A DNA stretch of 64,000 nucleotides, from contig SIAI01000006.1 in assembly GCA_009691855.1 (NCBI GenBank), positions 62,001-126,000 of the forward strand, given 5' to 3'. Shown here piece by piece: positions 42,145-51,769 of the stretch; position 1 is the stretch's first letter, and every line of letters starts with the position of its first letter. Source of the DNA: Planctomycetota bacterium. Its GTDB lineage: Bacteria > Planctomycetota > UBA1135 > GCA-002686595. The notes below the pieces were generated by a model. It ran no database searches, was not told where the DNA came from, and saw only the letters and a program-made list of their open reading frames with translations. The position numbers and the translations under genes were made by a program.

Positions 42145-44583
42145 TCAGCGCGGCGCTCCCGATGTCTCCAGGCCCGCCTCCAGCAAGCGGCAGTAGAAGC
42201 CGAAGCCGCCGGTCCCGTTCTCGATCTCCAGCGTGAGGCGGTTCCAGCCCGGAACGAGCTCGAGCGTGAGCAGCGCCTCCAGCGGGTTGGCGCTCTTCGC
42301 CGCGCGGTTCTCGTACACGAGCTTCTCGCCCAGCCATACGCGCGCGCCGTCGTCGCTGCCGAAGGCGCACAGGACGCCGCGCGCCTGCTCCGCGCGCAGG
42401 AAGGCCTGCGCGTAGACCAGTGTCGCGTCCGTGCTCTCGCCGCCCAGGCCTTCGAGGTCCACGAAGCCTGCGGCGTTCGGCGCGTGCTCGCGCCACTCCA
42501 GCGCACGCCCGGAGCGCTCGCGCAGCTCGGCGCCTGCGGGCGGCGGGGGAGCCGCGTGGCGCTCGGCGGGCACGCCGAGCGGCCCGAGCACCTGCCAGGC
42601 GGGGATCGCGCCGGCGGGAAAGAGCGACAAGAGCTCGCCCGCGTAGCGGCGCACGTTGTCGTCGCCGAAGCGCTGCGCGTAGGCCAACACGCTCGCGCCC
42701 GCCTGATCGCGCCGTGCGCCCGCCAGCACGCGCACCAGCAGCGCGCCGAAGAAGGGATCGTCGTGGGTCTCGTTCCACAGACGCTGGATCACCGGCAGGG
42801 CGCCGGCGAGCACGGTGCGCTCGGCCGCGCGCGCCGCGGCCAGACGCACGGAGCGCACGGCGGAAGCCAGGCCGGCCTCGGCCAGCACGCCCGCGAACGG
42901 ACCGCGCTGGGCCTCGGCCAGCGCCAGGCCTTGCTCCTCCGCCGTGAGGGTGCCGAACCAGGTCTCGGCCAGGGCCGGGGTGGGCAGCGCGCGCAGCTCG
43001 GCCGTGATGCGCTCGTGGGGCGCGCGCCAGCGCCCGTCGCCGTCGCCGTCGATCCACAGCGGGTTGGCGATGGCCAGTGGCTTCGCCCCGGGGCGCAACA
43101 GCGGCACGAGCGCGTCGTCGCCCTCGACCGTCAGGGCCACCCAGGCATCGTGCGCGCCTGGCGCGAAGGCGTTCCTGTGCGCGTGGCGCGCGCATTGGCC
43201 GAGCAAGCACAGCTCCAGATCCTGGTCCAGGCGCGTCAGCGTGCGCGCCGCACCGATCGGCAGGGTCGCGGCCAGGTCGCCGTTCACGAACACCTTCACG
43301 CGATCGCAGTCGACCCACGCGACCGCGCGCACCGTCACGTGCAGCGTCGCGTGGCCGTCGCGCGCGCGCGCCTCGCCGCCCATCGGCACGCCCTCGACCG
43401 TGTACTCGACGAACGGGCCGGTCGTGGTGAAGAGCTGCTTGGCGCGCACGGCGGCGGCCACCTCGGCGACCGAGACCGTGGCGGGGTCGTCGTGGCTGAC
43501 GCGCACGTAGTTGCGCGGATAGCCGGCGACGATGGCCTCGACGTGGTGGCTGTCGGAGTTGCCCACGGCCGCGTAGCGCGCGCCGCGGTTCAAGAGGTGG
43601 AACCAGTCGACCAGCGCTGAGTGCGCGTGGCCGTGGGTATCGACGCCGTCGGTCACCGGGTCGTGGTAGCCCAGGCCCAGGTTCTCGTTCAGGATCTCGA
43701 GCGCGTCGAAGTCGGGCGCGTAGCGCGGGTCGGCGCTCGTGCCGGTGACCGGATCCAGGCCCGTATGGCCGAACCAGTCGATGTCCGCGAGGCGCGGATG
43801 GTTGAGCTGGATCAGCGGCACGACGCCCTGCGCGTTGGTCTCGGCGCGGGTGCGGCGGAAGAGCTCGTGCCCGTCGTCGAGGGTCGCGTCGATCGGCGCG
43901 CGCGCCGGATCGAGCGGGAAGGCGTTGAAGTGCCCGAGCGGCGTCGAGACCTCGTCGCCGGTGACGGTGCAGAGCCCGTCCGTCACGCCCAGCGCCTGCA
44001 GCGCCGGGCGGTAGTCGGTGTTGTGGTTGTGATCCGTGGCCACGGCGAGCTCGAGGCCCTCGCCCAGGCACGCCAGCAGGCGTTCCTCGAGGTTCGCATC
44101 GCCATGGCCCGAGTGCGTCAGCGTGTGCAGGTGGAAATCGGCGCCGATCCAGCCGTGCGTGTCGAGCTCGTGCGTGAGCTCGACGCGCAGGCTCGCGCGC
44201 TGGCCGGCGACGAGCTCGAGCTCGGTCCTGGAGAGGCTCCACTCCGGGCCACGTGAGGCGTAGATCGCGTAGCGCCCGGGCGGGACGGTGACGAGGCCCG
44301 TGCCGCGCTTCGCGTACAGCACGTTGGCGCGCGCGGCGAACTCCTGCGGTGCGGCCGCGACGTTCTGGAACAGCTCGCGCGCGCCGCCGTCCGCGGACAC
44401 GAAGGTCAGGCGTGCGGGAATCGTGGCGCCGCCCGGCGCGCGCACCTCGAAGTCGAGCTCGGCCACCTGGGGCACGCCGGCCAGATCGACCACGCCCGCC
44501 GCGCCGCCCTGGCGCGCGACCAGCAGAGCCAGCAACGGGATCAGGGCCAGGGCCAGCGGACGCAGGACGCGGTGCGGTTGCAT
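42145..44583 (-). CDS. Exported CehA/McbA-type PHP metallohydrolase
   Basis: 812 residues with an N-terminal signal (LALALIPLLALLVA). An N-terminal Ig-like domain (about 40-140) precedes a PHP domain starting IGADFHLHTLTHSGHGD (His151, His153) with VATDHNHNTDY (Asp184, His185, His187). CehA is a carbaryl esterase, but natural substrates of this group are mostly unknown and may be phosphoesters. The C-terminal third includes a PA14-like or carbohydrate-binding-like beta region. TATCCT ends 10 nt upstream of the start on the minus strand; the 63-bp space is shared with the divergent ABC operon. Confidence 0.82.
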   Translation of the reverse strand: MQPHRVLRPLALALIPLLALLVARQGGAAGVVDLAGVPQVAELDFEVRAPGGATIPARLTFVSADGGARELFQNVAAAPQEFAARANVLYAKRGTGLVTVPPGRYAIYASRGPEWSLSRTELELVAGQRASLRVELTHELDTHGWIGADFHLHTLTHSGHGDANLEERLLACLGEGLELAVATDHNHNTDYRPALQALGVTDGLCTVTGDEVSTPLGHFNAFPLDPARAPIDATLDDGHELFRRTRAETNAQGVVPLIQLNHPRLADIDWFGHTGLDPVTGTSADPRYAPDFDALEILNENLGLGYHDPVTDGVDTHGHAHSALVDWFHLLNRGARYAAVGNSDSHHVEAIVAGYPRNYVRVSHDDPATVSVAEVAAAVRAKQLFTTTGPFVEYTVEGVPMGGEARARDGHATLHVTVRAVAWVDCDRVKVFVNGDLAATLPIGAARTLTRLDQDLELCLLGQCARHAHRNAFAPGAHDAWVALTVEGDDALVPLLRPGAKPLAIANPLWIDGDGDGRWRAPHERITAELRALPTPALAETWFGTLTAEEQGLALAEAQRGPFAGVLAEAGLASAVRSVRLAAARAAERTVLAGALPVIQRLWNETHDDPFFGALLVRVLAGARRDQAGASVLAYAQRFGDDNVRRYAGELLSLFPAGAIPAWQVLGPLGVPAERHAAPPPPAGAELRERSGRALEWREHAPNAAGFVDLEGLGGESTDATLVYAQAFLRAEQARGVLCAFGSDDGARVWLGEKLVYENRAAKSANPLEALLTLELVPGWNRLTLEIENGTGGFGFYCRLLEAGLETSGAPR

Positions 44584-44646
44584 CGAGCGCGGAAGGATAG
44601 CCGCCCGCGCGCGCTTCTCGCCTCCGGACCGTATGCTCGCGCGCCC

Positions 44647-45585
44647 ATGACCACCGGCGAGGTCGTCCTGCGCGCGCGCGGGCTGGTCAAGCGCTTCGGC
44701 GCGGTCGTCGCGGTCGACGGGCTCGAGCTCGAGCTCGTCGCCGGGCGCTGTCTCGGTCTGCTCGGGCCGAACGGCGCGGGCAAGACCACCACGATCGAGA
44801 TGCTCGAGGGCCTCAAGGCGCCCGACGCGGGCGAGATCCACGTGCTCGGGCTCGACTGGCGCACCTCGGCGGCCCAGATCCGCGCGCTGATCGGCGTGCA
44901 GCTGCAAGCGACCGAGTTCCAGGACAAGCTCACCGTCTTCGAGACCCTGCGCCTGTTCCGCGCCTTCTACGCCGACAGCCGCGGCGCGGACGAGGTCATC
45001 GCCTGGGTCGGCCTCGAGGAGAAGCGCGGCGCGCGCGTGGGCACGCTCTCGGGCGGCCAGAAGCAGCGCCTGGCGCTGGCCACCGCGCTGCTGAATCGGC
45101 CGCGCATCCTGTTCCTCGACGAGCCCTCGACCGGGCTCGATCCGCAGGCGCGCCGGCGCGTGTGGGAGACGATCGAGGCCTTCAAGGCGAGCGGCGGCTC
45201 GGTGCTCCTGACCACGCACTACATGGAGGAGGCCGAGCGTCTGGCCGATGACCTGGCGATCCTCGACCACGGCAAGGTGATCGCGCGCGGCTCGCCGCGC
45301 GCGGTGATCGACACGCTGGGCGCCGAGAGCGTGGTCGAGTTCACGCCCGTGGGCGGCGCGCGCCCCGAGCACGAGGCCGAGCTCCTCACGCTCAGCGGCG
45401 TTTCGGCCGTGCGCCACGAGGGCGAGCGCGTGGTGCTGTCGGTCACGCGCACGCAGGACGCGATCGCCGGGCTGTTCGCGCTGTGCGCGCGCCGCAAGCT
45501 CGAGCTCGAGGACCTGCGCACGCACCGTCCGACGCTGGAGGACGTGTTCGTGAGCCTGACCGGGAAGCACCTGCGCGATGAGTAG
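44647..45585 (+). CDS. ABC transporter ATP-binding protein
   Basis: 312 residues. Walker A GPNGAGKT (40-47), signature LSGGQKQRLAL (about 135), Walker B ILFLDEPSTGLDP and the H-loop LLTTHYMEEAERLADD. Closest to the ABC-2 exporter ATPases (CcmA/DRA type), with a C-terminal ~90-residue regulatory part. The permease follows with an 8-bp overlap. TATGCT ends 9 nt before the ATG without a Shine-Dalgarno. Confidence 0.94.
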   Translation: MTTGEVVLRARGLVKRFGAVVAVDGLELELVAGRCLGLLGPNGAGKTTTIEMLEGLKAPDAGEIHVLGLDWRTSAAQIRALIGVQLQATEFQDKLTVFETLRLFRAFYADSRGADEVIAWVGLEEKRGARVGTLSGGQKQRLALATALLNRPRILFLDEPSTGLDPQARRRVWETIEAFKASGGSVLLTTHYMEEAERLADDLAILDHGKVIARGSPRAVIDTLGAESVVEFTPVGGARPEHEAELLTLSGVSAVRHEGERVVLSVTRTQDAIAGLFALCARRKLELEDLRTHRPTLEDVFVSLTGKHLRDE

Positions 45586-46618
45586 GGGACGCGAGCTGTA
45601 CGAGCTGACGCGCGTGCGCGTGCTCCTGTTCCTGCGCGAACCCGAGGCGCTCTTCTGGGTGTTCGTGTTCCCGCTGGTCTTGGCGGGCGTGCTGGGCTTC
45701 GCCTTCCGCTCCAAGGGCATCGAGCCGGCGCGCGTGGGCCTGCTCGAGGGCCCGGGCGCGGACGAGCTCGCGCGCGCGCTGGCGAGCGACGAGCACGTCG
45801 AGCTCGTGCGCTTCGTCGCGCGCGCCGAGGCCGAGAAGAAGCTCGCGCGCGCGGCGCTGGACGTGCTGCTCGAGCCGCAGGCGGACGGCGTGCCGCAGCT
45901 CGCCTACGACGCGCATCGCCCCGAGGGCGAGAACGCGCGCGTGCGCGTGCTGCGCGCGCTGGATCTGGCCCAGGGCCGCGCCGCGGCGCCGGTGACGCTC
46001 GCGCCGGTCGAGGAGACGGGCTCGCGCTACATCGACTTCCTGTTCCCCGGGCTCCTGGGCATGAACCTGATGGGTACGGGCATGTGGGGCATCGGCTTCG
46101 CCATCGCCGACGTGCGCCGGCGAAAATTCCTGAAGCGCCTGCTGGTGACGCCCATGCGGCGCTCGTCGTTCTTCCTGTCGTTCATCCTGGCGCGCGCGGT
46201 GTTCCTGGTGCTGGAGCTGGCCGTGCTGGGCAGCTTCGGCGCGTGGATCCTGGGTGTGCCCTTGCGCGGCAGCGTGGCGGCCTTCGCGCTGGTCAGCCTG
46301 CTCGGCGCGGGCGCCTTCGCCGGGATCGGCATCCTGACCGCCGCGCGCGCGCGCACGATCGAGGCCGTCTCGGGCCTGATGAACGTGGTGATGATGCCGA
46401 TGTGGCTCGGCTCGGGCGTGTTCTTCAGCTACGAGCGCTTCCCCGTCGCGCTGCAGCCGTTGCTGAAGCTCCTGCCGCTGACGGCGCTCAACGACGCCCT
46501 GCGCGGCGTGTGCCTCGACGGGAGCGCGCTGGTCGAACTCACGGCGCCGCTGGCGATCCTGCTGACCTGGGGCGTGCTCTCGTTCGCGCTCGCGCTGCGG
46601 ATCTTCCGCTGGGAGTGA
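45578..46618 (+). CDS. ABC-2 type permease
   Basis: 346 residues with six membrane segments: one near residues 23-45, then a large extracytoplasmic loop (about 50-165), then five helices clustered at the C terminus. GMNLMGTGMWGIGFAIADVRRRKFLKRLLVTPMRR is the ABC-2 signature region. Forms an exporter with the preceding ATPase. Substrate unknown. The gene is convergent with the kinase-like gene ending at 46645. Confidence 0.9.
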   Translation: MSRGRELYELTRVRVLLFLREPEALFWVFVFPLVLAGVLGFAFRSKGIEPARVGLLEGPGADELARALASDEHVELVRFVARAEAEKKLARAALDVLLEPQADGVPQLAYDAHRPEGENARVRVLRALDLAQGRAAAPVTLAPVEETGSRYIDFLFPGLLGMNLMGTGMWGIGFAIADVRRRKFLKRLLVTPMRRSSFFLSFILARAVFLVLELAVLGSFGAWILGVPLRGSVAAFALVSLLGAGAFAGIGILTAARARTIEAVSGLMNVVMMPMWLGSGVFFSYERFPVALQPLLKLLPLTALNDALRGVCLDGSALVELTAPLAILLTWGVLSFALALRIFRWE

Positions 46619-46644
46619 GCGCGGGCCGCTCGCGCTGCGCAAGC

Positions 46645-48177
46645 TCAACGCAAGCGCATGCTCTGGCGCGGCGTGAAGGACGAGATCGGCGGTCCGATGC
46701 CGTGCGGCGACGAACTCGGGAAGGGCGAGCGCGGCTCGGGCGTGAAGGCCGTCGCCGTGCGCGGCTGGAAGGCCGTGGGCGCGCTCGGCTCGTTGGCCTG
46801 GAACAGGGAGGTGAAGCCGAAGCGGCTGCCCTGGCCCGGCTGACTCTCGAAGGCGAGCTCGCTGCCCAGCGCGCAGGCGAAGGCGCTGGCGAGCTGCAGC
46901 GAATCCGTGAGCTGGGCCGGATCGGCTTGGGCGGCCTCGGCCAGGGCCACGACCAGCTCCTGCTGTTCGCGGAAGGCGATGCCGGGGCTCGTGTCGGCCA
47001 CCTCGAAGCGCAGGCGCAGGCCCTCGGCGCCGTCGCCGGCGCGGCTCACGCGCAGCGTGACCTGGCCCTCGCGCGTGGTGCGCAGCGAGTTGCGCAGCAG
47101 GCCGTCGAGCGCGCGGAAGAGCGGCAGCGGATGGCCGCTCAGGCGCGGGGGCAGGTTGTCGGGGAACACGAGCTGCACGTCGACGCCGCGCGCCTGTGCG
47201 TTCTTGCGCGCCGGATCGATGAGCTGCTGCAGGAGCAGCCCCAGATCGAACTCGCTGGGCTCGCCCAGGGCCGCGTGCGCGGGCACTTCGGGCTCCAGCT
47301 CACTTTCCTCCGCGCTCGACGGGGCTTGGCCGCCGACCCCTGACTGCGAGCGCATGCGCAGCTCTTCCAGCGCTTCGGCCACGCGCGCGAGCTCGCTCGG
47401 CGCGCGCGGAGCCAGCGCCACCGAGCCGCTCATGTGTCCGTCGCGGAGCTGCTCGGCCCCGGCCGCGAGCACCGCCGCGTGGGTCGCGTACCAGCTGGCG
47501 TGACGGCGCGCGAGGTACACCGCGAAGCTCACCAGCAAGCCCGTGAACAGCGCCGCGCTCAGCGGGAAGACGATGCGCCGCCACAGCGGTGCGACCGCGG
47601 AGGTCTCGACCCACACCAGCGCCGGAGCCGACCCCCAGGAGTCGGGCACGGGCGCGTAGGCCGAGACCCGGCCGTCGGCGAGCACCGTGGCGACGTGGCC
47701 CTCGAACAGGGCCGCGGCCATCTCGGGGCGGTAGTCGACCGGCTGGCTGATGTGCGCCGTGCCGCTCTGGATCACGACCTCGAGCGCGCCCGGGCGCGCG
47801 TGCTGCGGCTTTTCCGCCAGCTCGGCCTTGTACGCGGGGGTCGGGCGCAGCGTGCGCACCGTGCCGTCGAACTCGCTGGCCTCGAGCAGCTTCGCCAGCG
47901 TGCTGCCGAGATCGGACAGACGCTTCTCGGGCTCCTGTCCGAGGCCCGCGTGCGCGTCGCCATCGAGCCAGGTGCCGGCGGTGAGCGCCAGCGTCTCGGC
48001 TCGCGCGCGCGCGACCTCGGCGCAACGCCGCGCGTCGAGCTGCGTCGTGGCCACCACCAGCAGCACTCCGAACGAGCCGGCCAGGGCACCGGTCCAACCG
48101 AGCGTCTGCACGCGCAGCGAGAACGGATCAGGAAAGCGACTCAGGATGCGATCGATGAATGCGGGACGAGAGACCAT
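46645..48177 (-). CDS. Histidine-kinase-like membrane ATPase lacking a clear phospho-acceptor
   Basis: 510 residues. Two membrane helices (about 28-46 and 210-232) flank a periplasmic sensor, followed by a HAMP-like stretch and a HATPase_c domain (about 330-460: N box LLRNSL, G1 VADTSPGIA, G2 GSELAFESQPGQGSRF). I find no H-box helix with a phospho-acceptor His before the ATPase domain, and the segment linking the two is Glu/Ser-rich. It may be a degenerate kinase or act by ATP binding alone. No response regulator gene is adjacent. Confidence 0.75.
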   Translation of the reverse strand: MVSRPAFIDRILSRFPDPFSLRVQTLGWTGALAGSFGVLLVVATTQLDARRCAEVARARAETLALTAGTWLDGDAHAGLGQEPEKRLSDLGSTLAKLLEASEFDGTVRTLRPTPAYKAELAEKPQHARPGALEVVIQSGTAHISQPVDYRPEMAAALFEGHVATVLADGRVSAYAPVPDSWGSAPALVWVETSAVAPLWRRIVFPLSAALFTGLLVSFAVYLARRHASWYATHAAVLAAGAEQLRDGHMSGSVALAPRAPSELARVAEALEELRMRSQSGVGGQAPSSAEESELEPEVPAHAALGEPSEFDLGLLLQQLIDPARKNAQARGVDVQLVFPDNLPPRLSGHPLPLFRALDGLLRNSLRTTREGQVTLRVSRAGDGAEGLRLRFEVADTSPGIAFREQQELVVALAEAAQADPAQLTDSLQLASAFACALGSELAFESQPGQGSRFGFTSLFQANEPSAPTAFQPRTATAFTPEPRSPFPSSSPHGIGPPISSFTPRQSMRLR

Positions 48178-48372
48178 TACCTACCCACCTCGGTGGCGGC
48201 TGATCGGTAGGCCGCGCACGCGGGATTGAGCCCGCTCGCGGCTCCTCGCGCGGGCAACCGGCCTCTTACCGGGTCGGGGGAACCCTCGGCGCGCGGGCGG
48301 AAGGAATGGCATTGCACGCGCGGGACCGGAGCCGGAGTAGGGGCACCCGCGATGGCTTGATAGTCTGCCGCC

Positions 48373-49437
48373 ATGTCTCTCTTCACCCAGAAACGACTCA
48401 CCGACTACTCCGACTGCGCCGGCTGAGCGGCGAAGATGCCGCAAGGCGAGCTCGCGCAGGTGCTGCGTGAGGTCACGGATCGCGCGGATGAGCGCATGAT
48501 CGTCGGGCCGCAGACGCTCGACGACGCGGGCGTCGTCGTGCTCGGAGCGCGCGAGGGCTTGCCGAGCGGCGTGCACCTGGCGCTGGTGCAGACCGTGGAC
48601 TTCTTCCCGCCGGTGGTCGACGACCCGCGCTTCTACGGCGCGATCGCGGCGGCGAACTCGCTCTCGGACGTGTATGCGATGGGCGGGAAGCCCTTCACCG
48701 CGCTCTCGCTGGCCGGCTTCCCCAAGGACTTCCCGAAGGAGTGGCGCGCCGAGATCCTGCGCGGCGGCTACGACAAGATCCGCGAGTCGGGTGCGATCCT
48801 GTGCGGCGGCCACACGGTCGAGTCGGAGGTGCAGTTCGGCTACTCGATCACGGGCCTGATCGATCCGGCGCGCGTGACCACCAACGCCGGGGCCAAGGCC
48901 GGAGACGTGGCCTACCTGACGAAGCCGCTCGGCATGGGCTGCCTGACCACGGCCGCGAAGCTGAAGAAGATCACCTGGCGTGAGCTCGAGCCCGCCGCGC
49001 GGCAGATGGCCACGCTGAACGACAAGGCCTGCGAGGCCATGCACGCGGCCGGCGCGCACGCCTGCACGGACATCACCGGCTTCGGGCTCGTAGGCCATGC
49101 GATGAACATCGCGCGCGCCAGCGAGCTCGCCTTCGAGATCCGCGTCGGTGACGTGCCGCTCTTCCCCGGCGCGCTGGAGCTCGCGCGCAAGGGCCTGTTC
49201 TCGGGCGGGGCGAAGCGCGGACGCACGACGCTCGCGCCCGAGGTCGAGGTCGGCGGCGGCCTCGAGGAGGCGCGCGTGAACCTGCTGTTCGACGCCGAGA
49301 CCTCGGGCGGGTTGTTGATCGTGCTGCCCGAGGCGCACGCCGCGGCGCTGGAGCGCGAGCTGAACGCGCGCGACCTGCCGGTCGTGCGCATTGGCCGCTT
49401 CGAGGCGCGGCGCGAGAAGCGCATCCTGCTGCGCTGA
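48373..49437 (+). CDS. selD: Selenophosphate synthetase, itself a selenoprotein (UGA = Sec18)
   Basis: 354 residues if the in-frame UGA at 48424-48426 is read as selenocysteine. The N terminus RLTDYSDCAGUAAK aligns with the E. coli SelD segment LTQYSHGAGCGCK, putting Sec18 on catalytic Cys17 and Lys21 on catalytic Lys20. The rest is a complete SelD: VQTVDFFPPVVDDPRFYG, NSLSDVYAMGGKP, GGHTVESEVQFGYS and TDITGFGLVGH. It makes selenophosphate from selenide and ATP. A bacterial SECIS-like hairpin follows the UGA. TAGTCT (48361-48366) lies 6 nt before the ATG and no Shine-Dalgarno is seen. A start at ATG 48436 would remove the catalytic loop. Confidence 0.95.
48451..48471 (+). promoter_or_regulatory. 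Bacterial SECIS hairpin in selD
   Basis: Stem of nine pairs (48451-48459 with 48463-48471, one G-U) and a three-base loop GTG (48460-48462). The loop starts 34 nt after the UGA and its first bases are G-U, as in the bSECIS consensus (apical loop 16-37 nt from UGA, G among the first two loop bases). It should recruit SelB carrying Sec-tRNA. Confidence 0.75.
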
Positions 49438-49476
49438 GTTGCGGCAGCCGCCGGCCGTCCGTGGCGTGCGCGGCGC

Positions 49477-50142
49477 TCAGGCCTTGCGCCGCAGTTCCTG
49501 CAGGAAGCGCTTGTAGAGCAGCCAGCCCAGCGTGCAGGCGAGCGCGACCAATCCGCCCACGAGCAGCGGGTTCTTGACCAGCGATTCGGCCTGCTCGCCC
49601 AGCAGGGTCGCCAGCAGCGCGAAGCCCAGCGCGGCCCAGCCGGAGGCCAGGGCGATGGCGCCGATCCCCGCCAGGCGCGAGAGACCCAGCAAACGCGCCA
49701 CGATGGAGCCCGTGATCGCGCCCGTGCCGGCGATGGGCAGCAGCACGAAGGCGACCACGCCGAAGAACGCCAGGCGCCGCAGGCCCGGGTACTCGGCCAG
49801 CACCTGCTTGGCGCGCGTGCGGCCGTTGTGCAGCCAGCCGCCGATCACCGGCGCGCGCTCCAGCTGGTGCAGGCCGCTGGCCAGGGCGAAGGCGAACACG
49901 AGGTCGATCAGCAGGGACATCCACGCCAGCGACCAGACCGAGGGCGCGCCCTCCTTGAGGCCCACGAAGATGACCAGCTTGCCGGCCACCGCCAGCGACA
50001 GTCCGGCCAGGCCCGCGACTCGCGCCACACCCTCGCTGCCGGAGTGCATGTAGACGGAGCCTAGGTAGGCGCCGACCGCGGCGACGACCAGGATGTTGCC
50101 CCAGAAGAGCAGGCGCGCCTCGGTGTGCGGGTTGGGAGTCAC
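49477..50142 (-). CDS. Small multidrug export family membrane protein
   Basis: 221 residues, mostly hydrophobic, with about six membrane segments. The segment FVLLPIAGTGAITGSIVARLLGLSR matches the PxPGTGA-type core of the Sm_multidrug_ex family (COG2426), whose members have no proven substrate. GTG start at 50142. Convergent with selD. Naming by family only. Confidence 0.65.
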   Translation of the reverse strand: MTPNPHTEARLLFWGNILVVAAVGAYLGSVYMHSGSEGVARVAGLAGLSLAVAGKLVIFVGLKEGAPSVWSLAWMSLLIDLVFAFALASGLHQLERAPVIGGWLHNGRTRAKQVLAEYPGLRRLAFFGVVAFVLLPIAGTGAITGSIVARLLGLSRLAGIGAIALASGWAALGFALLATLLGEQAESLVKNPLLVGGLVALACTLGWLLYKRFLQELRRKA

Positions 50143-50221
50143 GGGCGCGAGATTGTTCCTTCGGGGGGGAAGCGAAGGAAGTCATGGATCCGTGAGCTCC
50201 GCGCGGCCATCCTCGCCGCCC

Positions 50222-51724
50222 ATGGACGACGCAGAGGTCTCGGGTGAGCACGGCGAGCAGATCGGCGGCCCGCCGTGGATCCTCGGGCACCGCGGCGCAC
50301 CGCGCGAAGCCCCCGAGAACACGCTTTCCAGCCTGCGCCGCGCGCTCGAACTCGGCCTGGACGGGATGGAGTATGACGTGCACGCGTGCGCCTCGGGCGA
50401 GCCGCTGCTGATCCACGACGAGACGCTGGAGCGCACCACGAATCTCTGCGGGCCCGTCGCGGAGCTCCCGCTGTCCGAGCTGGTGCACGCCGACGCGGGT
50501 GGCTGGTTCGCCAAGCGCTTCAGCGGCGAGCCGTTGCCGCTGCTCGAGGAGGCGCTCGACCTCGATTCCTCCGCCGGGAGCGGCGAGCGCGCCGTGCACC
50601 ACATGATCGAGCTCAAGGATCCGAGCCTGGTGGGGGCCGTGGCCCAGGCCTTGGCGCGTCTGGCGCGGCCGCTGCCGTTCCGCATCGCCTCGTTCCACCG
50701 CAGCGTGTGCCTGGAAGCGCGCGACGCGCACCTGCCGAGCATGCTGCTGACCGAGGAGGCGAGCGAGGACGACCGGCGCTTCGTGCGCGATGAGCGCATC
50801 GCGGCCTACGGCACCGCGCCCTTCGGCTGGCACACCGCGGCCGGGCGCGAGCCGTGGAGCTGCGAGCGCTGGTCCTGGTCGGTGGACGAGCCCGCCGACC
50901 TGCTGGAAGCCTGTCGCGCGCCGCTGTTCGCCTTCAACACCAACGAGCCGCGCCGCGCGCTGGCCGTGCGCGCGCTCACCAAGCTCGTGCCCGCGGATCG
51001 GGGGCTCTATCCGCTCGAGGTGCCGCGCCTCGAGGTCGGACCCGCCGCCGAGCGTCTCGAGGGCGAGCCGCAACGCGGCGAGTGGTCGGGCCGCTTCGAG
51101 TTCCGCGTCGGCGTGCGCAACCCCTTCGTCTTCCCGGTCAAGGTCGCGCTGGGGTTCGTGGCGCGCGGCGGCGCGTTCCAGGTCACGGGCCTGCCGGCCA
51201 CGCTCGCGCTCGACGGGCACGCGCGCCACGAGCTGGCCGTGACGCTCAAGGGTGGCTCCTGGTCGCCGCTCGAGGACCCGAGCGTGGTGCTGCGCTTCGC
51301 CTGGCGCAAGGGCCGCGGGTACGAGGCGCTGGTCCTCGACGCGCCGCTCGAGCGCGTGCGCACGCTGCACCTCGGCGCGGGCACGCAGCGCGTGCGCCTG
51401 CTGCGCGAGCGCGCCAGCGACCGCGAGGCCAGCATGGCCGTGCGCCGCCGCGGCGACGAGCTGGTGGCCGCGGTGGAGGACGCCGGCGGCCTGACCGAGG
51501 TCAGCGCGCGCATCCGCGTGGCCGCGCGCGTGCGCAGCGGCCGGCGTGGGGTGCGCATCCGCCTGCCGGAGGAGCTTGAGCCGGGTGGCGCGCCCTTTTG
51601 CCTCGCCTTCGAGGGCACGGACCCCGAAAGCGGGCACCGCGTGCTACGCCGCTGGTCCGGCGGGCTGCCGTACGGTCTCGGTTCCGGCGCGCCCGGGCGC
51701 CTGTTCTTGTTGGGTCGCGCTTGA
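50222..51724 (+). CDS. Glycerophosphodiester phosphodiesterase with C-terminal extension
   Basis: About 500 residues. The N-terminal TIM-barrel GDPD domain shows ILGHRGAPREAPENTLSSLRRALELGLDGMEYDVH with catalytic His and metal-binding Glu/Asp, IHDETLERTTN and MIELKDPS. It hydrolyses glycerophosphodiesters to glycerol-3-phosphate and alcohol. The domain ends near residue 260; the C-terminal ~240 residues are a beta-rich extension of unknown role. No signal peptide. Start: ATG 50222 is used; GTG 50192 is possible and has AAGGA 12 nt upstream. Ends 45 bp before tRNA-Sec. Confidence 0.87.
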   Translation: MDDAEVSGEHGEQIGGPPWILGHRGAPREAPENTLSSLRRALELGLDGMEYDVHACASGEPLLIHDETLERTTNLCGPVAELPLSELVHADAGGWFAKRFSGEPLPLLEEALDLDSSAGSGERAVHHMIELKDPSLVGAVAQALARLARPLPFRIASFHRSVCLEARDAHLPSMLLTEEASEDDRRFVRDERIAAYGTAPFGWHTAAGREPWSCERWSWSVDEPADLLEACRAPLFAFNTNEPRRALAVRALTKLVPADRGLYPLEVPRLEVGPAAERLEGEPQRGEWSGRFEFRVGVRNPFVFPVKVALGFVARGGAFQVTGLPATLALDGHARHELAVTLKGGSWSPLEDPSVVLRFAWRKGRGYEALVLDAPLERVRTLHLGAGTQRVRLLRERASDREASMAVRRRGDELVAAVEDAGGLTEVSARIRVAARVRSGRRGVRIRLPEELEPGGAPFCLAFEGTDPESGHRVLRRWSGGLPYGLGSGAPGRLFLLGRA

Positions 51725-51769
51725 GCGGCGAGCGCAAAGCGCATCCAATGCCGCCCGCAACAACACGTC

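Noticed and set aside
48424-48426. The selD UGA as a true stop or sequencing error
   Set aside because: It falls exactly on the catalytic Cys/Sec position, a fitting SECIS hairpin follows, and a tRNA-Sec gene is present nearby.
48427-48441. GCGGC-GAAGAT-GCCGC hairpin directly after the selD UGA as the SECIS element
   Set aside because: Its loop is only 5-10 nt from the UGA, nearer than known bacterial SECIS loops, and the loop lacks GU. The hairpin at 48451-48471 fits better.
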